Of a stretch of 64,000 bases of DNA, positions 18,251 to 26,496 are shown one piece after another. Within the stretch, counting starts at the first letter, position 1. Each line of letters begins with the position of its first letter. Position numbers and translations under genes: made by a program. Origin of the DNA: Campylobacter concisus (GTDB taxonomy: Bacteria; Campylobacterota; Campylobacteria; Campylobacterales; Campylobacteraceae); contig NZ_NDYP01000007.1 of the NCBI RefSeq assembly GCF_002165775.1, positions 124,001 through 188,000 of the forward strand, read 5' to 3'. The notes beneath the pieces are model-generated. The model ran no database searches. It had not been told where the DNA came from and saw nothing but the letters and a program-made list of their open reading frames with translations.

Positions 18251-20372
18251 CCAAAGCAAAAACAACAAAAGACGAAGATTTAGACCAAAAAATAAACCAA
18301 AACAAGAAGGCGAAACTACCGAGCAAACTTCACTAGCAAGCAAAAGCGTAATAGATAACTTCTTTGCAGCAGAGCAAGCTGAAACTAAAGCGCACGCCGA
18401 GCCAAAGAGCCAAAATTCTCGCCCAAAAAAACAAAGAAACAATAAAAACCAAAACAAAAATGAACAAAATGGCAAAGCAAAAGAGCAAAAGCCTAAGCAG
18501 CCACAAGAGTCAAAAAATGACAGCGTAAATGAGACTAAAGCTGAAGTAAAAGAGTCAAAAGATAAACCAAAAAAGGCTAAAAAGCCAAAGAAAAATTTAC
18601 CAGCCAAGCTAAACGGCAACGAGCAGTGGCAGCAAGACATCGCAAGCGCGATGGAGGCAAACAAAGCCACTCACGAGCTAAGACTTGAGCCACTAAAATA
18701 TCTAAATTCAAGCGAGCATAAAATTCGCATAACACCACTTGGCGGTCTTGGCGAGATCGGCGGCAATATGACGGTCTTTGAGACAGAAACTAGCGCCATC
18801 ATCGTTGATATCGGCATGAGCTTTCCAAGCGAGAGCATGCACGGCGTGGATATCCTCATCCCAGACTTTGACTACGTTCGCAAGATAAAAGATAAGATAA
18901 AAGGCGTCATCATCACTCACGCACACGAGGATCACATCGGCGCGGTGCCTTACTTTTATAAAGAGTTTAAATTTCCTATCTACGCCACACCGCTTCCACT
19001 TGGCATGATAAATAATAAATTTGAAGAGCACGGGCTAAAACAAGAGCGCTCGCTTTTCCGCTCAGTAGAAAAGAGAAAGCCATATCTTATAGGCGACTTT
19101 GAAGTCGAGTGGATACACATAACGCACTCTATCATCGACGCCTCTGCACTTGCGATCACGACAAAGGCTGGCACGATCATCCACACAGGCGACTTCAAGA
19201 TCGACCACACGCCGATAGATGGCTACCCAACAGACCTTGGCAGACTAGCGTATTATGGCGAGCGTGGCGTGCTCTGTCTGATGAGCGATAGCACAAACAG
19301 CTATAAAGAGGGCTTTACAAAGAGTGAAAGCAGCGTTGGCAAGACCTTTGATGCGATATTCTCAAAAGCAAAAGGGCGCGTCATCATGAGCACATTTAGC
19401 TCAAACATCCACCGCGTCTATCAAGCGATCGAGTGGGGTTTAAAATACAACCGCAAAGTCTGTGTCATCGGCAGATCAATGGAGCGAAATTTATACACTG
19501 CGATGGAGCTTGGCTACATCAAGCTTGATAAGAAAATTTTTATCGATGCAAACGAGGTTGGTAAATTTAAAGATGACGAGGTGCTTATCGTCACTACTGG
19601 CAGCCAGGGCGAGACTATGAGCGCGCTTTACCGCATGGCGACAGATGAGCACAAATATATAAAGATAAAGCCGACCGATCAGATAATCATCAGCTCAAAA
19701 GCTATCCCAGGCAACGAAAACAGCGTCTCAACGGTGCTAAATTTCTTACTAAAATCAGGTGCGAGCGTCGCTTACCAAGACTTTAGCGAGATCCACGTCA
19801 GCGGTCACGCAGCACAAGAAGAGCAAAAGCTGATGCTTCGCCTCATAAAACCAAAATTTTTCTTGCCAGTGCATGGCGAGTACAACCACATCGCAAAGCA
19901 CAAAGAGACAGCCATTAGCTGTGGTGTGGATGAGCGAAATATCTATCTAATGAGCGACGGCGATCAGATGGAGGTTTGTCAAAAATACCTAAAACGTGTA
20001 AAAACGGTAAAAACCGGCAAAGTTTTCATAGATAATCAAATAAATAAACAAATCGCAGATGACGTCGTGATCGACAGACAAAACCTAGCAGAAGCAGGGG
20101 TTGTTATGATAATCGCTCAAATTTCACGTCACGGCGCAAAGCTTATCAACAAGCCTCGCGTCATCAGCTACGGCCTTGTGGGTGACAAGCAAGACGCTGA
20201 GTTTAGAAAAGAGATGGAGGGCGTGCTAGAGCAGTACCTAAGCAACGTCAAAGAAGAGCTTTTGAAAGATAGCAGACTGCTTGAGTCACAAGTGCGCCAA
20301 GTGATCAGAAAGCACATCTTTAGAAAGGTCAAAAAGTACCCGACTATCGTGCCGATCATCTATCTAATGTAA
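18216..20372 (+). CDS. rnj: Ribonuclease J with long basic N-terminal extension
   Basis: 718 residues. The metallo-beta-lactamase core starts near residue 168 (ITPLGGLGEIGGN) with the metal motif THAHEDHIGA, the SDSTNS motif, the beta-CASP region and HVSGHA. RNase J is the 5'-3' exonuclease and endonuclease that matures and degrades RNA. Residues 1-150 form a Lys/Gln/Asn-rich, probably disordered extension; the H. pylori enzyme has a comparable extension that matters for activity. The ATG at 18216 follows AAAGGA and lies inside the end of ksgA. Confidence 0.95.
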   Translation: MNDKNEEKVVTNQSKNNKRRRFRPKNKPKQEGETTEQTSLASKSVIDNFFAAEQAETKAHAEPKSQNSRPKKQRNNKNQNKNEQNGKAKEQKPKQPQESKNDSVNETKAEVKESKDKPKKAKKPKKNLPAKLNGNEQWQQDIASAMEANKATHELRLEPLKYLNSSEHKIRITPLGGLGEIGGNMTVFETETSAIIVDIGMSFPSESMHGVDILIPDFDYVRKIKDKIKGVIITHAHEDHIGAVPYFYKEFKFPIYATPLPLGMINNKFEEHGLKQERSLFRSVEKRKPYLIGDFEVEWIHITHSIIDASALAITTKAGTIIHTGDFKIDHTPIDGYPTDLGRLAYYGERGVLCLMSDSTNSYKEGFTKSESSVGKTFDAIFSKAKGRVIMSTFSSNIHRVYQAIEWGLKYNRKVCVIGRSMERNLYTAMELGYIKLDKKIFIDANEVGKFKDDEVLIVTTGSQGETMSALYRMATDEHKYIKIKPTDQIIISSKAIPGNENSVSTVLNFLLKSGASVAYQDFSEIHVSGHAAQEEQKLMLRLIKPKFFLPVHGEYNHIAKHKETAISCGVDERNIYLMSDGDQMEVCQKYLKRVKTVKTGKVFIDNQINKQIADDVVIDRQNLAEAGVVMIIAQISRHGAKLINKPRVISYGLVGDKQDAEFRKEMEGVLEQYLSNVKEELLKDSRLLESQVRQVIRKHIFRKVKKYPTIVPIIYLM

Positions 20373-20381
20373 GGGAAATTT

Positions 20382-21335
20382 ATGCAGACAATGAACCAAA
20401 TCGCCGCTGAAGTCTTAGAGATAGAAGCAAACGAGCTTTTAAGACACGCTAAAAGCGTAGAGATAGAAGATGCTGTAAATTTGATATTTAACGCAAAGGG
20501 CAAGGTCATAGTAACAGGCGTAGGCAAGAGCGGTCATGTGGGAGCAAAGATCGCTGCTACGCTTGCAAGCACTGGCACGCCAAGCTTTTTCTTACACCCG
20601 ACAGAGGCTATGCATGGAGATCTAGGCATGATAGAAAAAGATGATGTCTTGTTAGCCATTAGCTTTAGTGGCGAGAGCGATGAGCTTGTCAAAATTTTGC
20701 CTCATGTAAAGCGCTTTGGCGTGAAAATCGTCGCCATGGCAAGGAGCAAGACAAGCTCGCTTGGTAAATTTAGCGACGCTTTTATAGATATAAATGTAGA
20801 AAAAGAGGCGTGCCCGCTAAATGCCGCCCCAACGGCATCAACCACGCTAACGTTAGCTCTTGGCGATGCGTTAGCTGTTTGTTTGATGCAAAAGAGAGGC
20901 TTTAAAAAAGAGGACTTTGCAAATTTTCACCCAGGTGGTAGCCTTGGCAAGAGGCTATTTTTGAAGGTCAAAGACGTGATGAGAAGCGAAAATTTACCGA
21001 TAGTCCGCTGGAATGCAAGCCTAAAAAGTGCGATCGATACGATGACGCATGGCAAGCTTGGCACAGTTCTCATAGTCGGTAAAGATGGCGTGCTAGACGC
21101 TCTTTTAAGTGACGGCGATCTTAGGCGCGCACTTATGAGAGAGGACTTTGACCTAGAAGAGCCAGCGATGAAATTTGCAACCATGCATCCAAAAGAGATA
21201 AACGACAAAGAGATGTTAGCCGTAGATGCGTTAGCCCTCATAGAAAAGTATAAAATTCAGCTTCTAGCCGTCGTAGAAAATGGCGTGCCTGTGGGCGTTT
21301 TACACATCCACGACCTTGCAAATTTAGGACTATAA
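20382..21335 (+). CDS. kdsD: Arabinose-5-phosphate isomerase (KpsF/GutQ family)
   Basis: 317 residues: an SIS domain (about 30-190; VTGVGKSGHVGAKIAATLASTG, HPTEAMHGDLGM and ISFSGESDE) followed by two CBS domains (about 205-317). The enzyme converts ribulose 5-phosphate to arabinose 5-phosphate, the first step to KDO for lipooligosaccharide. It begins nine bases after rnj behind AAGGGAAA, and the next gene starts two bases after its stop, so the three form one transcript. The symbol kpsF would also be acceptable. Confidence 0.92.
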   Translation: MQTMNQIAAEVLEIEANELLRHAKSVEIEDAVNLIFNAKGKVIVTGVGKSGHVGAKIAATLASTGTPSFFLHPTEAMHGDLGMIEKDDVLLAISFSGESDELVKILPHVKRFGVKIVAMARSKTSSLGKFSDAFIDINVEKEACPLNAAPTASTTLTLALGDALAVCLMQKRGFKKEDFANFHPGGSLGKRLFLKVKDVMRSENLPIVRWNASLKSAIDTMTHGKLGTVLIVGKDGVLDALLSDGDLRRALMREDFDLEEPAMKFATMHPKEINDKEMLAVDALALIEKYKIQLLAVVENGVPVGVLHIHDLANLGL

Positions 21336-21336
21336 A

Positions 21337-22110
21337 ATGGAAAAAACAAGACTAAACAAATTTATCTCACATAACACAAACTACTCACGCCGTGAGGCAG
21401 ATGAGCTGATAAAAGCTGGCAAGGTTAGCATAGCAGGGCGTGTGGTTAGCGACCTTGCTACGAGCGTAGATGAAGATGACAAAGTGCGTATAAATGGCCG
21501 TTTGATAAAGCTAAAAAAAGAATTTACCGTTATCGTTTATCACAAACAAAAGGGTGAGCTAGTTAGCAAGAAAGATGACCGCGGACGAAAGACGATATAT
21601 GACACGTTAGATAAGAAATTTGCAAAATTTGTTAGCGTGGGACGCTTAGACTACGCAAGCGAGGGGCTACTTTTACTAACCGACGCTCCAGCGATCGCCA
21701 CAGCGCTAATGAATAGCGATATAGAAAGAGAGTACTATCTAAAGGTAAAGGGTGAAATTTCAAAAGAGGTGATAGAGGCGATGACAAATGGCTTTTTTGC
21801 CAAGGACGCCACCAAAGGCGCGCACGCAAAAACCACTATAAAATCAATGGAATTTAAGCCATTTCTAGCCTATAAAGTCTTTGGCTCAAGTGGTGGTTAC
21901 ACAAAACTAAAAGTCATCATCAATGAGGGACAAAATAGGGAGCTTCGCCGCTTCTTTGGCTACTTTGACCTTGAAGTAATGGATCTAAAAAGGGTTAGCT
22001 TTGGTCGTGTTAGCCTTGATATGCTAAAGCCTGGCAAATGGCGCTACTTTGAAAACAGCGAATACGAAGACCTAAGAGACTTTTTAAAGATTAATAACGT
22101 TAGATACTAA
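21337..22110 (+). CDS. RluB/RsuA-family rRNA pseudouridine synthase
   Basis: 257 residues with an N-terminal S4 RNA-binding domain (TRLNKFISHNTNYSRREADELIKAGKV) and the catalytic GRLDYASEGLLLLT motif whose Asp is the nucleophile, plus the family motif NEGQNRELRRFF. RsuA/RluB/RluE/RluF enzymes modify a single uridine in 16S or 23S rRNA; RluB (23S U2605) is the nearest guess. It begins directly after kdsD and ends the ksgA-rnj-kdsD operon. A weak hairpin follows. Confidence 0.9.
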   Translation: MEKTRLNKFISHNTNYSRREADELIKAGKVSIAGRVVSDLATSVDEDDKVRINGRLIKLKKEFTVIVYHKQKGELVSKKDDRGRKTIYDTLDKKFAKFVSVGRLDYASEGLLLLTDAPAIATALMNSDIEREYYLKVKGEISKEVIEAMTNGFFAKDATKGAHAKTTIKSMEFKPFLAYKVFGSSGGYTKLKVIINEGQNRELRRFFGYFDLEVMDLKRVSFGRVSLDMLKPGKWRYFENSEYEDLRDFLKINNVRY

Positions 22111-22121
22111 CATTTTATTTT

Positions 22122-22148
22122 GCCTTCTCTAATAAAGAGAGGCAAGCT
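22122..22148 (+). terminator. Weak hairpin after the ksgA-rluB operon
   Basis: The arms TTGCCTTCTCT and AGAGAGGCAA pair around AATAA with one bulged T. No clear T-run follows on the plus strand, so this is a possible rather than sure terminator. Confidence 0.35.
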
Positions 22149-22310
22149 AAACATTTCCACTACAAACACTCACCAAAACTGCAAAAATTTACTAAAAGAC
22201 GTATAAATTTACCTTGCGTATCCACTAAAAGATAAATGGATAATTAACAATAGTCTAAGTTTTAAAAGGACAAAATATTGTTTAAGAATTTTGTAAAAGA
22301 TGGAGTAAAA

Positions 22311-23040
22311 ATGAAAAAAATTATCTTTTTGTTTGTAGTTTTGCTATCTGTTGGTTTTTCCAAAGATCTTTTGCAGCTAGGAGCTGAAGCTTATATTAGA
22401 GGAGACTATAAAACAGCAGTCGAGCAGTTTGAAAAAACTTGTGATAGCGGTTATGTCGATAGTTGTGGTGTTTTAGGAATACTATATATGAATGGTAGGA
22501 GTAAAGCAAGACTATAACAAAGCAGCAGAACTATTTGAAAAAGCCTGCAATGGTAAGAATATTGAGAGTTGTAGTATTTTAGGAGTTTTTTATGAGAGTG
22601 GACAAGGAGTAAAACAGGATTACCTTAAAGCAGCAGAACTGTATAAAAAAGCTTGTGACAACAATTTTCCCGAGAGTTGTCACAATTTAGGATTTTTGTA
22701 TATAAATGGTCAAGGAGTAAAAAAAGATTACCTTAAAGCAGCAAAGTTACTTGAAAAAGCTTGTGATGGTGGAGATATTAAGGGTTGTTATAACTTGGGA
22801 GTTTTATATAACAATGGACAAGGCTTAAGACAAGATCACCATAAAGCAGCTGAACTATATAAAAAAGCTTGTAATGGTGGCAATATCAAAGGTTGTTATA
22901 ACTTAGGGGCTTTGTATAATAATGGACAAGGCTTAAGACAAAACTACCACACTGCGAAAGAGTATTTTGGTAAAGCATGTGATTTAGGAGATCAAAATGG
23001 ATGTGACGCCTATAAAAAACTAAATGAAAAAGGCTTTTAA
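22311..23040 (+). pseudogene. Sel1-repeat (Hcp-like) secreted protein, frameshifted
   Basis: The ATG at 22311 (GGAG upstream) starts a signal peptide (MKKIIFLFVVLLSVGFSK) and a first Cys-containing Sel1 repeat. The frame then breaks near 22495-22500. The second frame resumes with VKQDYNKAAELFEKACNG and carries about five more 36-residue repeats of the form KAAELYKKAC....CxxLGxLYxxGQGV. At the break the DNA reads AATGGTAGGAGTAAA, where the other copies read AATGGTCAAGGAGTAAA, so two bases (CA) are missing. Restoring them gives one continuous protein of about 240 residues. Such Cys-rich Sel1 proteins are secreted, disulfide-linked scaffolds in Helicobacter and Campylobacter. It is either a pseudogene, a slippage-controlled gene or an assembly error. 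Confidence 0.8.
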
Positions 23041-23089
23041 TACCCAAAAACAACCTAGTGAACTCTAACAAATTTAGTGCTTCGCAAAT

Positions 23090-23599
23090 TTATATCTTAT
23101 TTTCTGAAAGCAAGATGTTTATGTATGGATTTATGAGCGTCTCACCACGTGCTGCGTATAACAAGACCTCTTTAAAATAGTTGTCATTTATGCCGTAGGT
23201 GTGAAACTCATATGCCCCTATGCCATATCCCATCGGTGTGATGTCAACCCTTGAGTACCAAGCGTCTTGTGCTAGGATATAGCGGTTTGTATCCTTTGTG
23301 TATACATATAGCTTTATCTTTTCTTTATCTTTTTCTGCCATATACCAGATAAAAGAATTTGTAATATCGTTAAAGAAGTAGATATTGCCATTTGGCATGA
23401 TGGCTTGAGCTGTGTCGTTGTTATCAGCGATAAGTGTCCTACTCTCATAACATATATATTTATTTGGTGTTAGCTCTTCGATCGGCTCTGATTTGCCGTT
23501 ATTTAAAACCAAAATTTTATCATCACTTATGTCGGCATTATAGGCAAGTACGGCTAAGACTAGAGCTAACAAACACAAAGAAAAAATTTGTTTTATCAA
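23090..23599 (-). CDS. Degenerate NosL-like exported protein
   Basis: 169 residues from TTG at 23599, which overlaps the preceding stop as TTGA and follows AAGAGG; the longer 193-residue frame would run 76 bases into the upstream gene. An N-terminal hydrophobic segment (FSLCLLALVLAVLAYN) is a signal peptide or anchor. The rest aligns by eye with NosL: NKYICYESRTLIADNNDTAQ at the metal-site region, GNIYFFNDITNSFIWYM for the FDD segment, and DAWYSRVDITPMGYGIGAYE for the conserved SPMG region. Only one of the two CxxC cysteines is left, so copper binding may be altered. Last gene of the mcc-like operon. Confidence 0.7.
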   Translation of the reverse strand: MIKQIFSLCLLALVLAVLAYNADISDDKILVLNNGKSEPIEELTPNKYICYESRTLIADNNDTAQAIMPNGNIYFFNDITNSFIWYMAEKDKEKIKLYVYTKDTNRYILAQDAWYSRVDITPMGYGIGAYEFHTYGINDNYFKEVLLYAARGETLINPYINILLSENKI

Positions 23600-24549
23600 A
23601 ATAAAAATCCTCTTAACAAATAATATTTTAGGACATAAAGCGCGCATATCAGTACGCAAACACTTAGCCATATTGATGAAAATTTAAGCTTGTGTGAGTA
23701 GTTTGTCTTTGTGATAATCTCAACAAGATATGGCATAAGACCGTAAAATACACCGAGAAACAAACTGCCCCAGATGAGGTAGCCAATATAAAAATAGTCA
23801 TCTTTTAGCATGCAGTATGGGCATTTATGGTTTGGTTGTTCGTAAACGTAAAGGCCAAAAAAGTAGGTAATGGCGTAGTAACTAAGCACCAAAAACAACA
23901 AATTTGCCACAAAGCTTGCCATGCTTTGCTTTAAAAAATTTAGCACCAAAATGACAAAAAATAGTACGTAGAATACGCTTACTAAGCCAAAATTTGTATA
24001 GCCAAATGGTAGCTTTGGAGCTTGAAAAGTGACAGAGCAGCAAAAGACCGGCACTTTTAGTGGGATATTGTAAAAAAACGAAATTTCTATACCAAGCTCA
24101 AGTAGTATCATAACAAAAAGGCAGATAAAAATGGCATATTTTCTCTTTAGATAAGGGAAATTTAGAGCCTGCAAGTCAAGCTTATTTATAACCAGCCAAA
24201 TACCAAGCCCAAAGATGAGCAAAATTTTAGTGAGCATCAATATGCCACCAAATTTATTTGAGCCGATCACGCCAGCTGAACACATAGCACCAGGCACAAT
24301 ATCAGAGAGTTCATTTAGGCAAAGTGCAAAAAATATAAACAATACGATCTTGATACAGACGCAAAAAAGCAAGATCGTATTTACAAGGTAGTTTTGTTTT
24401 TCAAGCGAGTATTGAAGCGATGTTAGTGCGTTATAGTCCCACGACCTCACGATCCTAACGACGTAAAAGAGCGAAATACTCATCAAAACTAACAGTACAA
24501 ACTCCGCTAACAAAAAGGCAATAACGGCGTTTGATAAAAAGACACTCAT
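23596..24549 (-). CDS. Polytopic membrane protein with CPYC and other cysteine motifs
   Basis: 317 residues with about eight predicted hydrophobic spans. Cysteines cluster outside or at the ends of spans: MCSAG (about residue 90), VFCCSV (about 170) and HKCPYCML (about 245), the last resembling a thioredoxin-type CxxC. I do not recognise the family. It overlaps the ATPase gene by four bases and the following NosL-like gene by the shared TTGA, so it is made with the ABC transporter. Metal handling or thiol-disulfide exchange in the periplasm or membrane are reasonable guesses given the copper-linked neighbours. Confidence 0.75.
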   Translation of the reverse strand: MSVFLSNAVIAFLLAEFVLLVLMSISLFYVVRIVRSWDYNALTSLQYSLEKQNYLVNTILLFCVCIKIVLFIFFALCLNELSDIVPGAMCSAGVIGSNKFGGILMLTKILLIFGLGIWLVINKLDLQALNFPYLKRKYAIFICLFVMILLELGIEISFFYNIPLKVPVFCCSVTFQAPKLPFGYTNFGLVSVFYVLFFVILVLNFLKQSMASFVANLLFLVLSYYAITYFFGLYVYEQPNHKCPYCMLKDDYFYIGYLIWGSLFLGVFYGLMPYLVEIITKTNYSHKLKFSSIWLSVCVLICALYVLKYYLLRGFLF

Positions 24550-25214
24550 ACTATCTCTCCGTTTTGTAAAGAAACAACCCTATCTGTGACAGTTAGCTCA
24601 TCAAAAATGCTATCGTGAGTAGCGACAATAACACTCTTTTTTAGAGCCTTAAAAGACTCTAGTAAGCCTAAAAAAGCACGTGCATTTTGTCTGTCTAAAT
24701 TTGCCGTTGGCTCATCAGCCAAGATGATGTCAGCATCCATAGATAAAGCCCTAGCTACCGCACATCTTTGACGCTCACCACCACTTAAATTTGATACGTT
24801 CTCATCTTTTTTATGAGCGATATTTGCGAGGCTTAGAGCCTTTTTTATCATCTCGTCTCGCACATTTGCCTTGAAATTTGTTAGAGCAAATGGAGCTAGT
24901 AAATTTTCATATACACTTAGCCCCTCAATGAGGTTAAAATTTTGAAAGATAAGTCCAAGTCTTTTGTGTCTAAGCTCAGAGCAAAAAGCATCAGGTAGCT
25001 TTGCAATGTTAGTGCCATCTATCAAAATTTCTCCACTAGTTGGCTTTTGAAGTAGGGCGATAAGAGAAAGTAGGGTGCTTTTACCGCTTCCACTAATGCC
25101 TTTTAGTATTACTAGCTCGCCGTCATTAATATCTAAATTTATATTTCTTAAAGCACAAAACTCATTTTGTTTGTTTTGGTTATAAACTAGGCTAACACCT
25201 CTTATATTTATCAT
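24546..25214 (-). CDS. ABC transporter ATP-binding protein (LolD/MacB-like)
   Basis: 222 residues, the usual size. Walker A is GISGSGKSTLL, the Q-loop region is LIFQNFNL, the signature is LSGGERQRCAVARAL, Walker B is IILADEPTANLD, and the H-loop is VIVATHD. The class, with a FtsX/MacB-type permease, is a mechanotransmission-type transporter acting on periplasmic or membrane substrates rather than importing solutes. Four-base overlaps with the permease and the membrane protein show a tight operon. Probable role: maturation or metal supply for the mcc system, by location only. Confidence 0.92.
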   Translation of the reverse strand: MINIRGVSLVYNQNKQNEFCALRNINLDINDGELVILKGISGSGKSTLLSLIALLQKPTSGEILIDGTNIAKLPDAFCSELRHKRLGLIFQNFNLIEGLSVYENLLAPFALTNFKANVRDEMIKKALSLANIAHKKDENVSNLSGGERQRCAVARALSMDADIILADEPTANLDRQNARAFLGLLESFKALKKSVIVATHDSIFDELTVTDRVVSLQNGEIV

Positions 25215-26320
25215 TTTAGCCCCTCATTTATGTCACTACTTGCTACTCTCCATGAAGGTATGAGTACAAACGCCAAAAATGGTATCACACCAAAAACAAA
25301 GATCAAAAAGAGCTTGTCAAACTCTAAAATAGGCGTGAAATTTGTAAAATTTAAAAGCTCATCACCTAAAAATATCCCTTTTAAAAGTGGAGCATTTAAT
25401 ACAAAAACAAAGAGATAAGCCAGCATAACACCGAGTAAAAAAGCGCTAACACTAACGATAAAATTTTGTATAAATTTTAAAAATATAATGTCTTTTATAC
25501 AAAAACCAATGCTTCTTAAAATAGCTATTTCACGCTTTTTACTACCATAGGCGAGTGAAATTTGGTTTTTAAGCAAGACAAAGAATATAAGCATAACACT
25601 AACGTAAATGCTCATAAAAATTCCACCCTTATAATAATAAAGGTGCCTAACCTTAGCCACTTCATCTTCTATACTAAGAGCGAAAGAATTTGGATATAAA
25701 TTCTCTATCTTTAAAGCTACTTCACTGATCTCATCTGTGTTTGGTACCTCAACGTAGAGCTTTGTATACTCTTCATTTTTTAAATTTAAGATAGCTCTTA
25801 GCGTATTTGGATGCAAAAATATAGCGTTATTTGAGATTAAACCACTTTGTACCGGCATAGTCTTTAATATCTTTACTGGTATCATGCGCTCTTCAGTTAG
25901 AAAATTAAAGCTCTCATCGTAGTAAAGTTCATTCATCGCTGCCTTGACACCTTCTCCGACGATCATCTCATCCTCTTTTAAGCTATCATCTTCATATAGA
26001 TGAAACCAAACACGCTTTTGCACGAAGTAGTACTCTCCATCAACTACACCCTTTACATCACTTACGCCATCAATCTTCGAGATATCGTAGATATAGCCAG
26101 GGTGCATGAGATCATTTTTGCCAGCACGAAATGCACTCACTACTATACTTGATCTATCTTTTACTAAATTTATAAGATCATGTTGGATCGATCCAGAGAT
26201 GAAAAGTACCGAGCTTAGCACAAAGATAATGAGTGCAAAGAGGCAAAAGCTAAAAAGGTGATCCTTCCTATCTTTAAAAAGCAGAACCACGGCGTAGTTT
26301 ATAAAATTTTTACCTATCAT
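25211..26320 (-). CDS. ABC transporter permease, FtsX/MacB type
   Basis: 369 residues from ATG at 26320 (MIGKNFINYAVVLLFKDRKD). A TTG-type start further upstream at 26365 would overlap the preceding small gene by 56 bases and adds an unlikely MLLLVLTK stretch. One span lies near the N-terminus, then a periplasmic MacB_PCD-like domain (about residues 50-240), then three C-terminal spans with the FtsX signature (SLAYGSKKREIAILRSIGFC). The partner ATPase follows with a four-base overlap. Substrate unknown; in this operon a copper or lipoprotein-related function is the best guess. Confidence 0.88.
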   Translation of the reverse strand: MIGKNFINYAVVLLFKDRKDHLFSFCLFALIIFVLSSVLFISGSIQHDLINLVKDRSSIVVSAFRAGKNDLMHPGYIYDISKIDGVSDVKGVVDGEYYFVQKRVWFHLYEDDSLKEDEMIVGEGVKAAMNELYYDESFNFLTEERMIPVKILKTMPVQSGLISNNAIFLHPNTLRAILNLKNEEYTKLYVEVPNTDEISEVALKIENLYPNSFALSIEDEVAKVRHLYYYKGGIFMSIYVSVMLIFFVLLKNQISLAYGSKKREIAILRSIGFCIKDIIFLKFIQNFIVSVSAFLLGVMLAYLFVFVLNAPLLKGIFLGDELLNFTNFTPILEFDKLFLIFVFGVIPFLAFVLIPSWRVASSDINEGLK

Positions 26321-26495
26321 AGACAAAGCCTTTTTGCTCCTTTTGGTTAAAACTAAAAGCAGCATTTGCTCTTGTTATCTTAGAAATTTCTCTTAGCTCA
26401 TCTTGCTTTGCTTTATGATCAAAGCTAAGATAGTGTGCCGCTAAAAGCGTATAAGAAAGTCCAAAAAATAACGCCAAAAAAACTAGAAATTTCAC
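26310..26495 (-). CDS. 61-residue membrane protein between NosL and ABC permease
   Basis: A short protein with one hydrophobic N-terminal segment (FLVFLALFFGLSYTLLAAHYL) and a polar tail. It starts one base after the NosL stop and its end overlaps the permease start by 11 bases, so it is translated with both. Unknown function; possibly a signal-anchored accessory subunit of the transporter. Confidence 0.7.
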   Translation of the reverse strand: MKFLVFLALFFGLSYTLLAAHYLSFDHKAKQDELREISKITRANAAFSFNQKEQKGFVYDR

Positions 26496-26496
26496 A

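Noticed and set aside
22560-23000. Regular repeats of about 108 bases resembling a tandem or CRISPR-like array
   Set aside because: They encode 36-residue Sel1 protein repeats with varied third positions, with no unique spacers.
23596-23671. Longer start for the terminal NosL-like gene
   Set aside because: It would overlap the upstream gene by 76 bases; the TTG at 23599 has AAGAGG at good spacing and the common TTGA overlap.
26321-26365. Upstream start of the ABC permease
   Set aside because: It would overlap the small membrane gene by 56 bases. The ATG at 26320 starts a normal N-terminus.
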